Assembly: GCF_023195835.1 (NCBI RefSeq)
Contig: NZ_CP096199.1
Location: 2,356,001 to 2,420,000, forward strand
Source of the DNA: Vibrio sinaloensis
GTDB taxonomy: Bacteria > Pseudomonadota > Gammaproteobacteria > Enterobacterales > Vibrionaceae
Length of the DNA stretch: 64,000 nucleotides
Direction: 5' to 3'
The position numbers and the translations under genes were made by a program. The notes beneath the pieces are model-generated. The model was given only the letters and a program-made list of their open reading frames with translations. It did no database searches and was not told the origin of the DNA. This document shows, piece after piece, positions 52,317 to 60,171 of this stretch; position 1 is the first letter of the stretch; each line of letters opens with the position of its first letter.

Positions 52317-53726
52317 ATGGTAGGCCGGTTTGTATTGTTGATTGTGTTGAGCGTGTTGAGCCTAAACGTGTTCGCTTTGTCTTTAGAGCCACTGCAAAAG
52401 CAGCCGTACTTCGGTGATTTAGACCAACTGAGAAAGAAAGGCGCAATTCGCGTATTAGTGTCGGCGGATCTGGGATTCTACTATATCGAAAATGGCCGAC
52501 CGAAAGGGATTCTGGCCGAGCTGCTCTATCACTTTGAGCAAGAACTGCGTCAACAATCTTCTTATTTCAATCTGCAAGTCATTCCCGTTCAGAGAGATGA
52601 ACTCTTTCCTGCCTTAGAAACGGGCTTTGGTGATTTGATCGTCGCCAATCTTACCATCACCCACGAGCGTCAACAGCAAGTCGACTTCAGCCGCCCAATA
52701 CTCACTGATGTACAGGAGTTAGTGGTCACAGCGAAAAATCGACCGCCTATTGAACGCATTGAACAACTCAGCGGTTCAGAAATATGGGTTCGTCCCAGCT
52801 CCAGCTACTTTGAAAGCCTTCAACGACTTAATGCCGAATTTGATCGTCAATCCCTCCCTCCGGTAGTCGTGCATTTTATCGAAGAGACATTGCAAGATTT
52901 CGAATTAATAGAAATGGTTAATCAAGGCCATATTGAAGCAACCGTGTTAGACAGCCACAAAAGCGAGCTGTGGCTGAAAGTGATGGACAATATCCAAATC
53001 CACCCAGATATCCCACTCAGAGAAAATGGCAAGATCGCTTGGGCAATGCGTCAAAACAGTCCCAAACTCAAAGCCTTTGTCGATCAGTATCTCAAAGACT
53101 ACCGTTCTGGGACGTTACTTGGAAATGTTATTTACGGCAAATATATCGACGATACACGTTGGCTCAGCCGCATAATGACCCCTGATCACGTCGGGCGCTT
53201 GGAGCGTTTAGAGCCGCTGTTTAGTGAATATTCTCAGAAATATAGCTTTGATGCCCTGATGTTGTCGGCCCAAGGTTTTCAAGAGTCCGGGCTAGATCAG
53301 AGCAAGGTGTCACATAAAGGGGCGGTGGGTGTGATGCAGGTATTACCAAGTACCGCAAGCGATCCCAACGTCAACATACCCGATATCGAAAAGGTCGATA
53401 ATAATATTCATGCCGGGGCCAAATATCTGCGTTTTCTCAAGGACAGGTATTTTTCGGATCCTGCCATTGCACACGATGACAAGATCTATTTATCGTTAGC
53501 CGCCTACAATGCCGGCCCAGCCAATATCCGGCGAATGCGCAAACTGGCAGAGCAACAGGGGTACGATCCTAACCGCTGGTTTGGACACGTGGAGATAGTA
53601 ACTCGACGCAATATCGGCCGTGAACCTGTCCATTACGTGTCGAACATCAACCGCTATTTCGTGATATATAAGCAGTTATCCGCACTAAAAGCGCAGCGTC
53701 AAACGCAAGGCCTGGGCAAACTTTAA
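52317..53726 (+). CDS. MltF-like lytic transglycosylase with solute-binding domain
   Basis: 469-residue periplasmic or membrane-anchored protein. Signal peptide (MVGRFVLLIVLSVLSLNVFA), a family-3 solute-binding domain (about 40-275, starting RKKGAIRVLVSADLGFYY), and a C-terminal SLT domain with catalytic Glu in AQGFQESGLDQSK, GAVGVMQVLPSTA and AAYNAGPANI. This is the MltF architecture. The start at 52317 has AGGGAG 7 bases upstream; the ATG at 52272 lacks good spacing. Vibrio has another mltF near purL, so no symbol is given here. Confidence 0.88.
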   Translation: MVGRFVLLIVLSVLSLNVFALSLEPLQKQPYFGDLDQLRKKGAIRVLVSADLGFYYIENGRPKGILAELLYHFEQELRQQSSYFNLQVIPVQRDELFPALETGFGDLIVANLTITHERQQQVDFSRPILTDVQELVVTAKNRPPIERIEQLSGSEIWVRPSSSYFESLQRLNAEFDRQSLPPVVVHFIEETLQDFELIEMVNQGHIEATVLDSHKSELWLKVMDNIQIHPDIPLRENGKIAWAMRQNSPKLKAFVDQYLKDYRSGTLLGNVIYGKYIDDTRWLSRIMTPDHVGRLERLEPLFSEYSQKYSFDALMLSAQGFQESGLDQSKVSHKGAVGVMQVLPSTASDPNVNIPDIEKVDNNIHAGAKYLRFLKDRYFSDPAIAHDDKIYLSLAAYNAGPANIRRMRKLAEQQGYDPNRWFGHVEIVTRRNIGREPVHYVSNINRYFVIYKQLSALKAQRQTQGLGKL

Positions 53727-54045
53727 TCTACGGAGAGAGACACTCAGAGGAAGTGGAATTTAATTCACGTTTATTGACTGGTCAAAAGCTGAGCTTTGAT
53801 TTTATTGGGCCGTAAAAGTGCTCTAAAAAACGATTGAATTTTAGTGTGTTACCTCTTCCAATCTAAACTCTTTTTACTCGGTGACAAGCTTTTTCGTACC
53901 TGAATCCAACCACACTTTGAGTTGGATCACGTTTGAATTCAAGTCTCAACAACAGCAACAAAAAAGTGATCTGTGTCATGTTATTTTAGCTATGGATAAG
54001 TAATCTGAAGTTAACCCATGAGGGAGAAAACAGAGGAAAGCATCT
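53727..54045. promoter_or_regulatory. Intergenic region upstream of raiA
   Basis: 319 bases with no gene. A possible CRP site, AGTGATCTGTGTCATG (53965-53980), matches the left half well and the right half poorly. The rest is AT-rich. No clear terminator for the preceding gene was found. Confidence 0.35.
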
Positions 54046-54372
54046 ATGAAAGTAAACATCACTGGTAAAAATATCGACATCACCTCTGCAATTCGCACCC
54101 ATATAGAGAGCAAGTTTAAAAAGTTAGAAAAGTGGCAAGTAGACATTATCGGTTGTCAGGCAAGCTTCAGCGAGGAGCCAAACAAACAGAAGAAATTTGA
54201 AGCTGTCATCACAGTGCCAAAAGGCCAACTGGTCGCTTCCGCCACTCACGAAGATTTATACGCTGCCGTTAATGAGGTAGAACAGAAACTAGAACGTCAG
54301 CTCAACAAACTCCGTCACAAACCAGAGGCACGTCGCAGTGATAAGCCTGAGTTTGAAGAAGAAGTAGAATAA
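54046..54372 (+). CDS. raiA: Ribosome-associated inhibitor RaiA (protein Y / HPF family)
   Basis: 108-residue protein that binds the 30S decoding region in stationary phase or cold and blocks translation. The MKVNITGKNIDITSAIR start, the KLEKW and EDLYAAVNEVEQKLERQLNK stretches are typical; the acidic tail (EFEEEVE) marks RaiA rather than short HPF. A rho-independent terminator follows, and pheL-pheA is next. Confidence 0.95.
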   Translation: MKVNITGKNIDITSAIRTHIESKFKKLEKWQVDIIGCQASFSEEPNKQKKFEAVITVPKGQLVASATHEDLYAAVNEVEQKLERQLNKLRHKPEARRSDKPEFEEEVE

Positions 54373-54395
54373 CGGTTAAAACTAACCGCCTTGGA

Positions 54396-54423
54396 AAATA
54401 GCGCCGATTGGCGCTATTTTTTT
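54396..54423 (+). terminator. Rho-independent terminator after raiA
   Basis: AATAGCGCC pairs with GGCGCTATT across GATT, followed by TTTTTTT. Confidence 0.9.
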
Positions 54424-54492
54424 GCTTGACGCTCAATACACGGTTGCTTATTGTGTTTGAGGATTAATAAATCAGTAGATAACTGAATCACT

Positions 54493-54540
54493 ATGCAAAC
54501 AAACCTACTGTTCTTTTTTGACTTGTTTTTTCTCCACTAA
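54493..54540 (+). CDS. pheL: pheA leader peptide
   Basis: A 15-residue reading frame, MQTNLLFFFDLFFLH, with five Phe codons (TTC TTT TTT ... TTT TTT). It is the sensor of phenylalanyl-tRNA supply in the pheA attenuator that follows. Confidence 0.92.
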   Translation: MQTNLLFFFDLFFLH

Positions 54541-54543
54541 ACT

Positions 54544-54611
54544 GGGGGCTCTCTCGTTTGCGAAAGATAAGTCAAAAACGAACAGAAAGCCTCCTACGGG
54601 AGGCTTTTTTT
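54544..54611 (+). promoter_or_regulatory. pheA transcription attenuator
   Basis: The terminator is AGCCTCC-TAC-GGGAGGCT (54588-54605) followed by TTTTTT. GGGGGCT at 54544-54550 can pair with the terminator's left arm AGCCTCC (54588-54594, one G-U), giving the competing antiterminator. With the Phe-rich leader upstream this is a classic Phe-controlled attenuator. Confidence 0.88.
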
Positions 54612-54626
54612 ATGAGGAATACTAGG

Positions 54627-55805
54627 ATGACTGACCAAAAATACTCACTTGAACAAATTCGACTTCGACTCAACGAGCTTGATGATCAACTGCTCCAACT
54701 GCTGTCGGAACGTCGTCAAATGAGTATTGAAGTGGCAAAAAGCAAGGTCGAAACCTCTAAGCCAGTACGTGATGCAGAACGAGAGCAACAACTGTTGGTT
54801 AAGCTTATCAACAACGGTTATCAAAAATATCAGTTGGATGCACAATACATCACCAAACTTTTCCACACCATCATTGAAGACTCCGTTCTACTCCAGCAGT
54901 CTTACTTACAAAACCTCGCCAACCCCGAACTCAGTCGCAAACCTCTCGCTCGAGTCGCTTTCCTAGGCTCTAAAGGCTCCTATTCTCATCTAGCCAGTCG
55001 CGAGTACTTCAGCCGCAAGAATACCGAGCTTATCGAACTCAACTGTGAACATTTTAAGCAGGTCACCCACACGGTAGAATCAGGCCACGCCGACTATGGT
55101 GTATTGCCGATTGAAAACACCAGTTCAGGCTCAATCAACGAGGTCTACGACTTACTGCAACACACCACTTTATACATTGTTGGTGAGCTCACTTTACCGA
55201 TTGAGCACTGCTTGGTCGCTACGTCTGAGATTCGCTTAGAAGAGATCAAAACCCTCTACTCTCATCCTCAACCTCACGCCCAATGCAGTGAGTTTTTGAG
55301 CCAACTAGACGGGGTGAAACTCGAGTCTTGTGCCAGTACCGCTGACGCGATGCGTAAAGTTAAACAGATGAACCGCAGCGATGTCGCCGCAATTGGTAAC
55401 GCGTCCAGCGGAAAGCTGTATGGTCTGCAACCGATTCAGAGCAACATTGCCAATCAGACCGAAAACCACACCCGCTTTATCATCGTCGCTCGCAAACCGG
55501 TTGAGGTCTCTGCGCAAATCCCGGCGAAAACCACCTTAATTATGTCCACATCGCAGCAAGCCGGTTCGCTGGTTGAAACCTTGTTGGTCCTACAGCGTTA
55601 CGACATCAACATGACGAAGTTAGAGTCTCGACCAATCATGGGCAATCCATGGGAAGAGATGTTCTATGTCGATTTAGAAGCACATCTTGACTCACAGCAG
55701 ATGCAGCAGGCGATAGCTGAACTGACCAAGATCACTAAACATTTGAAAGTATTAGGTTGTTACCCAAGTGAAAATGTTAAACCGACACAGGTAAAATTAC
55801 AGTAA
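54627..55805 (+). CDS. pheA: Chorismate mutase / prephenate dehydratase
   Basis: 392-residue bifunctional enzyme of phenylalanine biosynthesis. Chorismate mutase domain (about 1-90; RLNELDDQLLQLLSERRQMSIEVAKSK region), prephenate dehydratase domain (about 105-280; FLGSKGSYSHLA, VLPIENTSSGSINEVYD), and C-terminal ACT domain with the Phe-binding ESRP (KLESRPIMG). The start is MTDQKYS at 54627 with an AGG near it; upstream in-frame Met codons lie within the attenuator. Confidence 0.95.
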   Translation: MTDQKYSLEQIRLRLNELDDQLLQLLSERRQMSIEVAKSKVETSKPVRDAEREQQLLVKLINNGYQKYQLDAQYITKLFHTIIEDSVLLQQSYLQNLANPELSRKPLARVAFLGSKGSYSHLASREYFSRKNTELIELNCEHFKQVTHTVESGHADYGVLPIENTSSGSINEVYDLLQHTTLYIVGELTLPIEHCLVATSEIRLEEIKTLYSHPQPHAQCSEFLSQLDGVKLESCASTADAMRKVKQMNRSDVAAIGNASSGKLYGLQPIQSNIANQTENHTRFIIVARKPVEVSAQIPAKTTLIMSTSQQAGSLVETLLVLQRYDINMTKLESRPIMGNPWEEMFYVDLEAHLDSQQMQQAIAELTKITKHLKVLGCYPSENVKPTQVKLQ

Positions 55806-55840
55806 TTAAGTTAGCTGGCTCAAATAACCTCGACGAAATG

Positions 55841-55934
55841 GCTGACACCTAGCACTAATATCCTTACTATCTTAAACCAATAAGTTGCATATTAGTTAAG
55901 GGTCTATTGACCCTAGTGTCAGCTCTAACATACT
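55841..55934 (+). promoter_or_regulatory. Nested inverted repeats and candidate promoter upstream of nspS
   Basis: GCTGACAC (55841-55848) is repeated inverted as GTGTCAGC (55916-55923), with TAG/CTA extending the stem past one bulge. Inside lie a perfect 8-bp repeat, ACTAATAT (55854-55861) and ATATTAGT (55889-55896), and a 6-bp hairpin AGGGTC-TATT-GACCCT (55899-55914). As RNA this folds as a three-way junction. TTGACC (55907-55912) and CATACT (55929-55934), 16 bases apart, could be a promoter, in which case the repeats are DNA operators. No T-run follows, so it is not a terminator. Confidence 0.55.
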
Positions 55935-55983
55935 GACTCTGGTAAGCATTTTACTTTCTCCATTAGGGTACTTGTTAGTCAGT

Positions 55984-57021
55984 ATGAGAACATCACTGCT
56001 ATTTCTGCTTTACGCCCACACTTGTATGGCACTCGCCGCGCCTTCACCGCTTAAGATTTATCTGTGGGAAGACACGCTCGCGAGCGAAGTGCAGCAACAG
56101 TGGCAAGCCGAAACAGGCATCGCACTCAGCCTTTCTCACTTCGATAACGATGACGAACGCAGTCTGTTGATGATGAAAAACCCACAACTCCCGTTTGATG
56201 TTGTGGTATTAGACAATGTGTCTGCCCAAATCTACGGCCGATTGGGGGCATTTGAGAAGCTCTCACAGCTGGAGGGACGACAGCACAATGGCGTGAAATG
56301 GAATCAAGCGTGCGGTGACTACGCCATTCCTTATTTCTGGGGTACTGTCGGCGTGGCCTATCGAAAATCAGCCATCAGTCAACCACCGACAACTTGGCAG
56401 GAGTTTGTCTCACCTCCACCCGATTTGCATGGCAGAATTGGCATGCTCAACGACAGTACCGAAACATTTTTGCCCATTTTGTATAGTCTAGGATTATCAC
56501 CAACAACTGACGACATCAGCCAACTAAAACAGGCCTACCCCAAATTGATGGCTTTCAGCGATTACATTCTCACCTACGACTACGTACTGAGTTATATTCG
56601 CAGTGGCGACGCCTCTCAGCTGGACATGGCGCTCGCATACAGCGGCGATCACTATTCATTGAATCGCTTCTATCAACAAGACTTGTGGAGCTTTACTGTT
56701 CCCAAAGGGGAACTATTTGTCTGGGTAGATTGCCTCGCCGTTAGTCGATACTCAGAAAATAAACAGGCAGCCAAACACTTCCTAGAATTTTTAATGCGCC
56801 CACAAGTGGCTGCAAGCAATGCAACAAATATCAAAGCTGCAACGCCCAACTTAAGTGCTATGAAACTACTGCCAGATTGGTATGTAAATGATGCATCATT
56901 GTTTCCTGCCCCAGAGCGTATAGAAAACGCCCGAGTAGATAGCGAACTCTCGGCAGATAATATCGGTATCCGTACCAAAATAATTAATCAACTACTTAAA
57001 CGTCATGAAGCTAAACACTAG
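55984..57021 (+). CDS. nspS: PotD-like polyamine-binding protein NspS
   Basis: Periplasmic binding protein related to PotD. In V. cholerae NspS senses norspermidine and spermidine and acts on MbaA to control biofilm formation rather than transport. Signal peptide MRTSLLFLLYAHTCMALA, then the PotD-like fold with IYLWEDTL, PYFWGTVGVAYRK and the DYVLSYIRSGD regions. The start is taken at ATG 55984, giving a good signal peptide; a TTG at 55972 is closer to AGGG. It overlaps mbaA by 17 bases and no permease or ATPase is adjacent, which supports a sensory role. Confidence 0.9.
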   Translation: MRTSLLFLLYAHTCMALAAPSPLKIYLWEDTLASEVQQQWQAETGIALSLSHFDNDDERSLLMMKNPQLPFDVVVLDNVSAQIYGRLGAFEKLSQLEGRQHNGVKWNQACGDYAIPYFWGTVGVAYRKSAISQPPTTWQEFVSPPPDLHGRIGMLNDSTETFLPILYSLGLSPTTDDISQLKQAYPKLMAFSDYILTYDYVLSYIRSGDASQLDMALAYSGDHYSLNRFYQQDLWSFTVPKGELFVWVDCLAVSRYSENKQAAKHFLEFLMRPQVAASNATNIKAATPNLSAMKLLPDWYVNDASLFPAPERIENARVDSELSADNIGIRTKIINQLLKRHEAKH

Positions 57022-59341
57022 GGTCCTCTTACTGATAGCACCTGTGGTTTTGCTCAGTGCCATTTTGTCTAGCTACAGCATTTATGTCAGCCAGAAAGAT
57101 GCATTGATCAAGCGTGAACACAGCTACCTGCAACTTTCGATGGAAAAGTTGGCGGGTCACTTTCGCCAGTCCATTGCCCTGATCAACAGCTATTCACTGA
57201 CCTTGACCAAAAGCGACATTATTCGTCACTACTTTCGTCAGCCAGACAACCCGTACCGAGAAATGAAACTGCTCGAAAGTTTGCAAACCACCATTCAAAG
57301 CCTTCAGCCAAATCAACGCGATGACATTAGTGTCGCCATTGTCGATGGCCAACAAAGAGTGCGATTCTACTCAGACAATCAGAACGACCCATTCTCAACC
57401 TTGGATAAAAATATCCTCGACTATATTCAAGCCACCTATCGAGCAACAGGCGACACCAGCCATACCGGTTTTGCCAAAAGCTATCAGGGCCAAAGTATCC
57501 TCATTCGCTACGATGTACTAGACAGCAGCACGCTCGATGCCCCACTGAGCTACAACCGAGAGCAGGTGTTTTTTATTGTGGTATCGCTGTCGCTGGATAA
57601 GTTCGATCAGCTTAAGCACATTCTGGAGTTCGATAACGACAGCAGTATTTTCTTTGTCGATGAGCCGCTGCCGGAAGTCGGCCTGGCACAAACCGTTGAG
57701 CTTAAATCCGATCTGTATGCAGTGCTCGATCCTGCCCAATATTTGATAGAGCAAAAACTTGCCGAGATAGAGCTTAGATTGCTGCTCTCTTTTGGCCTCT
57801 CGTCTGTATTGACCGTTTCAATTTTGCTGCTATTACTGCGCCGCCATGTTATCACTCCGATAACGCAGCTCGATAACCAGCTGCAGGAAGTGGAACTGCG
57901 CAAGCGAACAAACATTGAAAGACTTGAAAGCAGCAACGAAATTGGCCGACTTTCGACCCGATTTTATGAAATGTATCAAGAACTTGACTCTAGCTATCAA
58001 AAAACCAAAGCGATGGCGGAAAATGATCACCTGACTCAATTGGCGAACCGCTATCAATTTCAAAACTTTGTCGAACAGGCGCTAACAACCACCCCCTGCG
58101 CATGGATCCTCTATATCGACTTAGATAACTTCAAGTACGTTAACGACAAGTATGGCCATCAAGTCGGTGACTCACTCTTGGTCACTTTTGCCCACCACAT
58201 AAAAACCGTTACCCAACACGTCGAACAGCAGCATTTGATTCGTTGTTTGGCGTCAAGATTGTCTGGCGATGAGTTCGCAATTTTCGTTGCGGCTGAGCAC
58301 CATCACCACTATGCCGAGGCGTTGGCTGAGATGGTCTTGGCTCCGATTCAAAATCATAACAAAGAAGTGATTGGCAACTTTCCAATTACCGCAAGTATTG
58401 GTATTGCCTCTTACCCTAGCGACGGCCAAGACCTAGCCAAGTTGCTTTCGCGAGCGGATACCGCCATGTATCAAGCAAAACGAGCTGGCAAAAACCAGAT
58501 TGCTCATTACTCTCGCGAGTTGGACGAAATAATATTTCGCCGCACCCAAATTGAACGTGCGCTGCGCAGTGATGATTTGGCCAATGAGTTTACACTCCTC
58601 TACCAACCCTACTTTGACCGCAGTGGACAAGAGGTGGTTGGCGTCGAAGCACTGCTGCGCTGGGACTCTTCCGATCTTGGTCGAATCAACCCAAGTGAGT
58701 TTATCCCTATATCTGAACAAATCGGCTTATTTAGCACTATCGACCGCTGGGTTATCGAGCAAGCATTTAAAGATTTTAGTGCGGTTCAGCGCTGCTTTTC
58801 GTCTCCGATCCAGATCTCGATTAACCTCTCTTCCGCAGAGTTAGACTCGGTCAAACTGGCACGTGATATTCATCAGTTGATGAATCGTTACCCTATTGAT
58901 GCTGCGAATATAGATTTTGAAATTACCGAGACGTTTGCCTCGGACTCACAAAGTCACTTGTTACTGTATGAATTGTCAAAAATGGGATTCAATCTCACTA
59001 TTGATGACTTTGGTTCTGGTTACACGTCTATTACTCAACTGTTTGAGTACCCTGTACAAAAAATTAAATTTGACCGACAGTTCCTCGAAACCTTGATAAA
59101 GACCGACAACCGCCAAGTCGTCAAGCCGTTAGTGGACTTGTGTCATTCGCAATCGATGCTGGTGACAGCAGAAGGGATAGAGTCACAAGAGATGCAACAT
59201 TGGCTAGCCACCAACCAATGTGATTATATGCAGGGTTTCTTCCTCTCCCCACCCTTGACGCTCTCTGAGTTACAATTGGGGCTTTACCAAGAAAAAGGAC
59301 AGCAGTATGTCAGTAAAAAAGGTTATTGTAGCTTCGCTTAA
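57005..59341 (+). CDS. mbaA: GGDEF-EAL c-di-GMP protein MbaA
   Basis: 778-residue inner-membrane protein. TM1 at about 7-28, periplasmic sensor region (about 30-255), TM2 at about 258-278, HAMP-like linker, GGDEF domain with SGDEF at 420-424, and EAL domain with EALLRW at 548-553 and DDFGSGYTS near 670. V. cholerae MbaA is a phosphodiesterase whose output is controlled by NspS and polyamines; the intact EAL and variant GGDEF here fit that. Overlaps nspS by 17 bases and yjjX by 35 bases. Confidence 0.92.
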   Translation: MKLNTRVLLLIAPVVLLSAILSSYSIYVSQKDALIKREHSYLQLSMEKLAGHFRQSIALINSYSLTLTKSDIIRHYFRQPDNPYREMKLLESLQTTIQSLQPNQRDDISVAIVDGQQRVRFYSDNQNDPFSTLDKNILDYIQATYRATGDTSHTGFAKSYQGQSILIRYDVLDSSTLDAPLSYNREQVFFIVVSLSLDKFDQLKHILEFDNDSSIFFVDEPLPEVGLAQTVELKSDLYAVLDPAQYLIEQKLAEIELRLLLSFGLSSVLTVSILLLLLRRHVITPITQLDNQLQEVELRKRTNIERLESSNEIGRLSTRFYEMYQELDSSYQKTKAMAENDHLTQLANRYQFQNFVEQALTTTPCAWILYIDLDNFKYVNDKYGHQVGDSLLVTFAHHIKTVTQHVEQQHLIRCLASRLSGDEFAIFVAAEHHHHYAEALAEMVLAPIQNHNKEVIGNFPITASIGIASYPSDGQDLAKLLSRADTAMYQAKRAGKNQIAHYSRELDEIIFRRTQIERALRSDDLANEFTLLYQPYFDRSGQEVVGVEALLRWDSSDLGRINPSEFIPISEQIGLFSTIDRWVIEQAFKDFSAVQRCFSSPIQISINLSSAELDSVKLARDIHQLMNRYPIDAANIDFEITETFASDSQSHLLLYELSKMGFNLTIDDFGSGYTSITQLFEYPVQKIKFDRQFLETLIKTDNRQVVKPLVDLCHSQSMLVTAEGIESQEMQHWLATNQCDYMQGFFLSPPLTLSELQLGLYQEKGQQYVSKKGYCSFA

Positions 59342-59840
59342 CCCAGCGAAGATCAACGCGGTAAAAAGTGCTTTCTGCGCTTCCTTTGCCGCTCAAGATT
59401 TTGAGTTTGTTGGGGTCAGCGTTGCAAGCGAAGTCTCCGATCAACCGATGGACAATGAAGAAACCCACCTAGGCGCGCTCAATCGAGTAAAAAATGCCAA
59501 AACCCTTGTGCCAGATGGCGATTATTATGTAGGTCTTGAGGCTGGAATAGAAGGCAATGTCACCTTTGCTTGGATGGTGATAGAGTCACTCACTCAGCGT
59601 GGCGAATCTCGCTCAGCAAGCTTGATGTTACCGCCTGTCGTAGTAGAGAAGTTACAGCAAGCTAACGAGCTTGGCGATGTGATGGATGAGCTGTTTGCCA
59701 CCGACAATATCAAACAAAAAGGCGGGGCGATTAGTTTGCTTACTCATGATTTGCTTACTCGCAGCTCGGTCTATCACCAAGCATTGATTCTGGCTCTGAT
59801 CCCCTTTATGAATCCAAAGCACTTTCCTGCCAATTTATAA
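59307..59840 (+). CDS. yjjX: Inosine/xanthosine triphosphatase YjjX
   Basis: 177-residue house-cleaning NTPase that hydrolyses ITP and XTP. Features: VIVASLNPAKINAVK at the start, VGLEAGIEG, and a C-terminal KGGAISLLTHDLLTR. The start ATG at 59307 lies inside the end of mbaA (35-base overlap), with AAAAAGGACAGC upstream, so the two are probably coupled. Ends in a bidirectional terminator shared with trpR. Confidence 0.93.
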   Translation: MSVKKVIVASLNPAKINAVKSAFCASFAAQDFEFVGVSVASEVSDQPMDNEETHLGALNRVKNAKTLVPDGDYYVGLEAGIEGNVTFAWMVIESLTQRGESRSASLMLPPVVVEKLQQANELGDVMDELFATDNIKQKGGAISLLTHDLLTRSSVYHQALILALIPFMNPKHFPANL

Positions 59841-59870
59841 AATAAGGATGCGACGCATCCTTATTTTATA
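59836..59870. terminator. Bidirectional terminator overlapping yjjX and trpR stops
   Basis: A perfect 16-bp stem: TATAAAATAAGGATGC (59836-59851) pairs with GCATCCTTATTTTATA (59855-59870) across GAC. The stop codons of yjjX (59838-59840) and trpR (59861-59863) are both inside it, and each side is A/T-rich, so it should work in both directions. Confidence 0.88.
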
Positions 59871-60157
59871 TTCAACAATTGCGCAAGCTGCTGCTTTTCT
59901 TGGTCTTGCTTAGACTTCAACTCATTGGAACCTCGAGTAATGGTCGCAATACCCACACCCAACATTTGACTAATCTGCCGCTGAGACAAATCGCCTTTTA
60001 GCAGTTCACGGAAAATATTGACTCTCGCTACCAAAGCATCACGTTCGTCTGAGGTTAACAACATGGTCAGCAACATCTCATGCTGTTCAGACTCGGTACT
60101 GCGTTTGATCAAATCTAAAATCTGTTGCCACTCTTGATACTCGGGTTGTAAAGACAT
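59861..60157 (-). CDS. trpR: Trp repressor TrpR
   Basis: 98-residue all-helical repressor that binds operators when loaded with tryptophan. The helix-turn-helix is GDLSQRQISQMLGVGIATITRGSNELK (about 60-86), and the TSDERDALVARV stretch forms part of the tryptophan pocket. Located 14 bases after slt, the usual slt-trpR arrangement. Confidence 0.94.
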   Translation of the reverse strand: MSLQPEYQEWQQILDLIKRSTESEQHEMLLTMLLTSDERDALVARVNIFRELLKGDLSQRQISQMLGVGIATITRGSNELKSKQDQEKQQLAQLLNIK

Positions 60158-60171
60158 CGATACCTTGCTCG

